Positions 31,608 to 35,595 of a stretch of 35,595 nt of DNA are shown piece after piece. The notes under the pieces are model-generated. The model was given only the letters and a program-made list of their open reading frames with translations, did no database searches and was not told the origin of the DNA. How positions within the stretch are numbered: the stretch's first letter is position 1; each line of letters starts with the position of its first letter. The stretch comes from JBFMEX01 sp040752215. GTDB lineage: Bacteria; Pseudomonadota; Alphaproteobacteria; Rhizobiales; Hyphomicrobiaceae. The DNA is taken from contig JBFMEX010000045.1 in NCBI GenBank assembly GCA_040752215.1, positions 1 through 35,595 on the forward strand, given 5' to 3'. The translations under genes were made by a program, and so were the position numbers.

Positions 31608-33777
31608 TTGTCGGGGATGCCGGGTGCGGCGACGGCGCGTGGCGCGGCGCTCCGCCATCCGGCGCCGCCGGCAACCCACATTCCAATTCGCCTAGCCTCT
31701 CTGCCAATCTCGGGAGCACCGGGTCGCCCACGATCCGCTCCCCAAGCGCGCGGATCATCGCGGCGGCGACCGCCGGCCTTTCTTCTGCGACAGCCATCGC
31801 CGCGCGAAAGTCGTCCCGATCACGGGAGTCGAACGATTCGGGCCAGCAGTCGTAAACGGCTATGTCGTCGTTGCGGCCGCGCACCGAAATTCGGCCGAGA
31901 GGGCGCAGTAAGCTGGCATCGACGCGTCCGGCGGTGCCGGGGCCAACGCAAATCGAGGACCCGAGCTGCTTGTTCGCCGCTTCGAGCCGGGCAGCGGTGT
32001 TGATGGTATTCCCGTGTGCCGTGTAATCCAGCTTACGTCCACCACCGACGTCGCCGATTATGGCCGTGCCTGTCTCGATCCCGATCCTGGTCTTGCCGAA
32101 TTGAAGAGCTGCCGCCTCGGGTGTCATCCGGAAGCGTTCGGTGAACGCGATGATCGCCTTGGCACAGGCGATGGCGCGCGCGGGATGTTCGGCCAAGTCG
32201 AGCGGCGCATTGAACAACGCACGCACCCCGTCGCCGACGATCTTGTCGATCATGCCGCCATGCTCGATTACGATTCTGGTCACACCATCGAGATAGTTGT
32301 CGAGTGCGCGCACGAGTGCCCGCGGATCGGAGCGGTCGGTCATCGAAGTGAAGCCTTCGATGTCGGTAAACAGCGACGTAACCTCGCGCAGCTCGCCTTC
32401 AAGCTTCAGCAATCCGGGCTCTTCGACAATTCGGTGCACGATCGCTGGCGCGAGATGCTGCTCGAAGCGGCGTCGAATAGTGGCTTCGCGTCGCCGCGTA
32501 TCGACGGCTACAATGAGAGACGCGACCATGAAGCTGGCGGTGACCAGCGCCGGGACCACTATCGGATCGAGAAGATATGGCCCGGTCCTCACCGCGACCA
32601 CCGCTGCAATCATCCAACCAAGGCAGGTTGTCGCCAATGCCAAGCCGCCCAATGCGGGACCGAGCGTCAACGTGGCGAGCGTCACGATGGCGCCGAGAAG
32701 CAGCGAATTGAGCAGCTCCAAGGTGGAGAACCACTCCGGGCGTCGCGGTGCCAAGCCAGCCAGGATCTGCTCCACCGCATCCGCATGGAGCTGCACGGAT
32801 GGAGCCAGGAGACCCGAACCTATCGTTCGCAGGCCACCAACCTCCGGGGCCGAGCTGCCCAGCAAGACAATCCTGTTGGCGAGCGAGCCTGTTTCCGCCG
32901 CACTCCTCAACAGAGCGGCTGCCGGAACTGTACGGCTCGGCCAGCGGTCCGGTTTGGCGACCAGCAACCTCAGCATGCCATCTATGCCGAGCGGCATGCT
33001 GGTATCACCTGCCCTCAAGGCCTGCGGATTGGCGGATGCGAACAGCGCCGAGGCGCCGCTCGCAACCCGCACGATCTCAATTGCAAAGCCGGGAATCAAC
33101 TGATCGCCGGAGCGAGCCAGCAATGGCAATCGGCGGATGTTGCCGTCGGCGTCGCCGGGCAGGGCCAAGACCCCGAGACCGCTCGCCGCAACCGCGAGGC
33201 GCGGGTTTGGAGAAATCGCCCCTCGCGCCCGCCACAAGTCGGGCAATTCCAGCCGCCCCTGTATCAGGATGGGGGTGGCTGACGAGACCCGTCCATCGTG
33301 CTCGGGATCGAGAGCGAAGCCGAGCACGGTGGGCAGCCCGCGCACGGCATTGGCAAGCTGCTCGTCACCATCATCCAGCTCGTGCGAAGGTCGTCCTGCC
33401 GCATCGTGGTCAGTGAATGCCTCGGTCCGTTGAGCAAGTGCCGCCGGTGAATGTCCACCCTTACCTGAGATCAAAATATCAATGCCCAGAACCTTGGGCT
33501 TGGCGGCAGCGATACCGGCGACGAGCCCTGCCAGTTGCTGCCTGCTCCACGGCCAGTCGCCAATGGCGTGCAGGGAAGGTCGGTCGATGTCGACGACGAC
33601 AACCGCCTGACTGGCCGGCAAGGCGAGGCCGATGCTCATGGCGGCGTCGAAGGCCCGCTCACGCAGTGCTTCGTACCAGGTGGCACGGCTAACGCTCGCG
33701 AGGCCGAGAATGCAAACCACCGATCCGGCCAGAACCCCGATCTTTAAGCCGCGTGGTCGTCGCAGCGAGTAATTCAT
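31600..33777 (-). CDS. CHASE2-domain class III adenylate cyclase
   Basis: A 725-residue membrane protein. An N-terminal helix (12-30) is followed by a large extracytoplasmic CHASE2 sensor (~32-345, with VVVVDIDRPSLHAIGDWPWSR and NRIVLLGSSAPEVG). Further helices (~352-425) precede a cytoplasmic class III cyclase domain (~462-645). Catalytic residues are intact: metal-binding D472 (FTDIEGF) and D516 (KIVGDG), purine-selecting K512 and T586 (Lys plus Thr favours ATP), and transition-state N593 and R597 (TINTAARLE). It should make cAMP in response to a periplasmic signal. It follows the Crp/Fnr gene by 97 bp on the same strand, a likely sensor-effector pair. The C-terminal tail (~650-725) is variable. 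Confidence 0.92.
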   Translation of the reverse strand: MNYSLRRPRGLKIGVLAGSVVCILGLASVSRATWYEALRERAFDAAMSIGLALPASQAVVVVDIDRPSLHAIGDWPWSRQQLAGLVAGIAAAKPKVLGIDILISGKGGHSPAALAQRTEAFTDHDAAGRPSHELDDGDEQLANAVRGLPTVLGFALDPEHDGRVSSATPILIQGRLELPDLWRARGAISPNPRLAVAASGLGVLALPGDADGNIRRLPLLARSGDQLIPGFAIEIVRVASGASALFASANPQALRAGDTSMPLGIDGMLRLLVAKPDRWPSRTVPAAALLRSAAETGSLANRIVLLGSSAPEVGGLRTIGSGLLAPSVQLHADAVEQILAGLAPRRPEWFSTLELLNSLLLGAIVTLATLTLGPALGGLALATTCLGWMIAAVVAVRTGPYLLDPIVVPALVTASFMVASLIVAVDTRRREATIRRRFEQHLAPAIVHRIVEEPGLLKLEGELREVTSLFTDIEGFTSMTDRSDPRALVRALDNYLDGVTRIVIEHGGMIDKIVGDGVRALFNAPLDLAEHPARAIACAKAIIAFTERFRMTPEAAALQFGKTRIGIETGTAIIGDVGGGRKLDYTAHGNTINTAARLEAANKQLGSSICVGPGTAGRVDASLLRPLGRISVRGRNDDIAVYDCWPESFDSRDRDDFRAAMAVAEERPAVAAAMIRALGERIVGDPVLPRLAERLGELECGLPAAPDGGAPRHAPSPHPASPTIT

Positions 33778-33874
33778 GACGCATCGCCTACCATCAGCAT
33801 CACCAGCCGAAGCGATTTCAAGAGATGATGACGATGCCGAGGCTATTCACCCCTGCTGTGTACATCGAACACTC

Positions 33875-34588
33875 TCACGTCTCGGCCCCGGCTAGTTCGG
33901 CTAGGGCCTGCTCGTCGACGATATAGATCCGGGTATCGTCGATATGAATGACCCTAGCATCTCTCAGCTTGCCAAGCTGGCGATTGACGTTCTCGCGCGA
34001 CATCCCCAGGTAGCTGCCGAGGTCCCTCTGCGACAGAGTGAGGTCGATCAAAATGCCGCGTTTCGTGACGCGGCCGTGCTGCTGGGCGAGGCGCAGCAGC
34101 CCGAAGGCGGCGCGCCCCGTCAACTGCAATGCGAGTGCCTCGATGATTGCCGAAGCGATGCGAACCTTTTCGCATAAGACGAGGACAATCTCGAACACGG
34201 CTCCCGGATTACTATCGAGCACCGGCAGAAGGTCGCGACGGTAGACGACAAAGGCCTCCGTGTCCTCGAGCGCAATCGCGGTGGCGGAGCGATCATGAGC
34301 GTCGAGAGCAGCGATCTCACCGTTAACGTCACCGACGCCCAGGAAGTTGAGCACGACTTCCCGAGCATTCGCCGCGACGTTTACGATCTTTACCCGACCC
34401 GAGAGGATGACCATGAGGCTGTCGCCCGGGTCGCCGCGCTTATAGATGGTTTGCCCCTTGGTGAATGTCTTGATGTGACCGCGCTGCACGAGCGCAGTAA
34501 GCACGTCGTCTGCGAGCGCCCCAAAAAACGTATTCTTCTTGAGAAACTCGAGGACGAGCGGAGCAGCGGTATGCGGGTTGGTAGCCAT
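33875..34588 (-). CDS. Crp/Fnr family transcriptional regulator, probably cAMP-responsive
   Basis: A 237-residue regulator. The cNMP-binding domain (~15-125) has a phosphate-binding cassette GEIAALDAHDRSATA (G90-E91 and R100-S101, as in cAMP-binding CRP). The long dimer helix follows (~130-160), then a winged HTH (~185-212, LSQRDLGSYLGMSRENVNRQLGKL) with the E..R recognition residues of the CRP group. There are no N-terminal cysteines for an FNR iron-sulfur cluster. The ATG at 34588 is preceded by GGAGAG. The adenylate cyclase gene follows downstream, so the two probably form a local cAMP circuit; targets are unknown, with the peptide and surface-protein genes as candidates. Confidence 0.92.
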   Translation of the reverse strand: MATNPHTAAPLVLEFLKKNTFFGALADDVLTALVQRGHIKTFTKGQTIYKRGDPGDSLMVILSGRVKIVNVAANAREVVLNFLGVGDVNGEIAALDAHDRSATAIALEDTEAFVVYRRDLLPVLDSNPGAVFEIVLVLCEKVRIASAIIEALALQLTGRAAFGLLRLAQQHGRVTKRGILIDLTLSQRDLGSYLGMSRENVNRQLGKLRDARVIHIDDTRIYIVDEQALAELAGAET

Positions 34589-34729
34589 GACGCTCTCCGT
34601 GCTCTGCGGTGCATCGGCAAGCGGCAGGAGCGACAGAACTCCCCTTGCCGACTACTCCTCACTTTGCGCCGCCACGAGCAACAGGACCTACCCAATAGCT
34701 AGTCGCGGGAAGGCGACGCGTCAAACGTC

Positions 34730-34777
34730 GCCGCAACGTTGCGGCTTCCCTGAATTGCCGGCACGGCAATTCAGGGA
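34730..34777. repeat. Two adjacent strong palindromes
   Basis: GCCGCAACGTTGCGGC (34730-34745) is a perfect 16-bp palindrome. Next to it TCCCTGAATTGCCG (34747-34760) pairs with CGGCAATTCAGGGA (34764-34777) across a 3-nt loop. The second stem extends by GGC/GCC with one bulged T. No T-run follows. It resembles dispersed intergenic palindromic elements. Confidence 0.6.
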
Positions 34778-34848
34778 GCCTACCGCGTCCGGCAGGTGCC
34801 GGTGGGAGCGGACCGGCGTGATCTCCTGCCGGGCCCGGGCCGCATCGC

Positions 34849-34972
34849 GCATTACTCAATTCGGAGTTCCAGACGAGTTCCAGCGAGTTCCAGGCGAGTT
34901 ACAGGGACGCATTACTCAATTCGACCTCGCAGAGCGAGTTCCAGGGACGCATTACTCAATTCGACCTCGCAG
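34849..34972. repeat. Short tandem direct-repeat array
   Basis: A 40-bp unit is present twice in tandem (34893-34932 and 34933-34972; two mismatches), containing GACGCATTACTCAATTCG and ACCTCGCAG. The core GCATTACTCAATTCG occurs a third time at 34849-34863. Between them a 10-bp unit CGAGTTCCAG repeats about four times (34864-34904). The pattern indicates slippage or unequal recombination and does not look like CRISPR. Confidence 0.8.
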
Positions 34973-35096
34973 CCCCTATTCGAGAGACGCGCTCCCGATC
35001 GCGCGGGTCGTCCACACTGGCGCGCGGATCGCAGGCAATCGGGTCATGTCGCCGGAATGACTCTTCTCACCCGTCGGGATTCCCCCAACCCCTGCG

Positions 35097-35115
35097 CCTC
35101 CCCGCATGGGGGAGG
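35097..35115 (-). terminator. GC-rich hairpin downstream of the OmpA-family gene
   Basis: CCTCCCC and GGGGAGG flank a 5-nt loop about 30 bp beyond the stop of the minus-strand OmpA gene. There is no T-run, so termination is a guess; it also resembles common dispersed G/C-rich repeats. Confidence 0.3.
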
Positions 35116-35145
35116 GGAAGAGTCGCGGCTCGACCATCTGCCCGC

Positions 35146-35595
35146 CTACTCCGTCGACACGGTGAACTCTATCCGGCGGTTCTTGGCGCGGCCGGCGGGG
35201 GTGTCGTTGGGGGCGATCGGCCTGGTGGCGCCGAAGCCCGCCGATTTCAATCCCGCGGCGGGGACGCCCTTGCCGGCGAGGTAGTCGGCGACAGCGCGGG
35301 CGCGGTCCTCGGAGAGCTTCTGGTTGCGGTCGGCGGCGCCGGTCGCATCCGTATGCCCGGCGATGCGAATCTCGAGATTGCCGCACGAGCGAGCCGCCGC
35401 CGCCAGCCGGTCGAGCGTCGCCGTGCTCCTGGCCTCCAGCACGGCGAGCCCCGACTTGAATAGGATCACGCCCGACTTGGCCGCCGCGTCGAGCGCGCTC
35501 TGGCAGGCGCGGGCCGCCTCGCGCTTCCTGCTGGCGGCGGCGAGCGCCTCCGCAGCGGCCGCCTCGGCCGCCTGCCGTTCGGTCGCGTCGGCCAA
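35146..35595 (-). CDS. OmpA-family protein (partial, N-terminus beyond the right edge)
   Basis: The frame is open to the window edge; only the last 149 residues are visible. After an alanine-rich helical linker and an ACQSALDAAAKSGVILFKSG segment comes an OmpA C-terminal peptidoglycan-binding domain. Its motif IRIAGHTDATGAADRNQKLSEDRARAV...LKSAGFGATRPIAPNDTPAGRAKNRRIEF contains the conserved D (HTD) and the NRRI Arg that contact diaminopimelate. It anchors an envelope protein to the cell wall. What precedes the domain (BON domains, a lipoprotein signal or a barrel) cannot be seen. Confidence 0.9.
   Translation of the reverse strand: MADATERQAAEAAAAEALAAASRKREAARACQSALDAAAKSGVILFKSGLAVLEARSTATLDRLAAAARSCGNLEIRIAGHTDATGAADRNQKLSEDRARAVADYLAGKGVPAAGLKSAGFGATRPIAPNDTPAGRAKNRRIEFTVSTE

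Larger units (their letters stand above)
34589..35145. other. 557-bp repeat-rich intergenic region
   Basis: No gene is supported between the Crp/Fnr gene and the OmpA-family gene. The region holds two neighbouring palindromes (34730-34777), an array of short direct repeats (34849-34972) and a CCTCCCC/GGGGAGG hairpin (35097-35115). Its composition is more AT-rich in the repeats than the genes around it. Confidence 0.6.

Noticed and set aside
34849..34972. Repeat array considered as a CRISPR
   Set aside because: Only two full units with 9-nt gaps that are themselves near-identical, and no cas genes; it is a tandem repeat.

Overview
This GC-rich window (GC-saturated third codon positions, ATGA-type gene overlaps) looks like a chromosomal segment of an alphaproteobacterium, most likely of the Hyphomicrobiales. 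The support is a bioBFDAZ biotin operon that uses BioZ, an NDUFAF5-type methyltransferase divergent from comF-grxC-nitrilase-DUF1178, and a tungstate uptake locus. No rRNA, tRNA or CRISPR array was seen.

Region 1 (1-8.2 kb) is housekeeping: a partial SAM methyltransferase (-); comF, grxC, a Nit-type amidohydrolase and DUF1178 (+); a small unrecognised protein and a fumarylacetoacetate-hydrolase-family enzyme (-); a PhoX/DUF839 protein and a membrane-anchored SGNH-like protein (+). Region 2 (8.3-13.3 kb) is the tight biotin operon bioB-bioF-bioD-bioA-bioZ. Region 3 (13.4-17.8 kb) holds a LuxR-type autoinducer-binding-domain protein with no recognisable HTH, the tungstate ABC transporter tupBCA, and a convergent regulator joining an excisionase-type HTH to a periplasmic-binding-protein-like domain.

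Region 4 (17.9-28.4 kb) is an accessory surface/secretion locus. On the minus strand lie a periplasmic HlyD-like adaptor, a GAF-like/HlyD membrane protein, an M50 peptide zinc metalloprotease fused to a HlyD-like adaptor, and then a 1268-residue cell-surface protein with a DUF4347 (caspase-like) N-terminus and cadherin-like repeats. Divergent from them is a beta-helix protein with RTX repeats. Region 5 (28.6-29.9 kb) has rplS, whose L19 product carries a helix-hairpin-helix-like tail, its terminator, and a frameshifted, truncated IS256-family transposase.

Region 6 (29.9-35.6 kb) contains three small double-glycine-leader peptides. Two are paralogues with glycine-zipper hydrophobic cores, like a two-peptide bacteriocin. 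Next come a FecR-domain protein, a Crp/Fnr regulator followed by a CHASE2-adenylate cyclase, a repeat-rich intergenic region and a partial OmpA-family protein.

The most interesting possibility is that regions 4 and 6 form one system: an M50/HlyD/GAF-HlyD export-and-processing apparatus, secreted or surface substrates (DUF4347 protein, RTX protein, GG-leader peptides) and a cAMP circuit (CHASE2 cyclase plus CRP). No ABC exporter, C39 peptidase, TolC-type channel or immunity protein is visible, so the link is inference from co-location.
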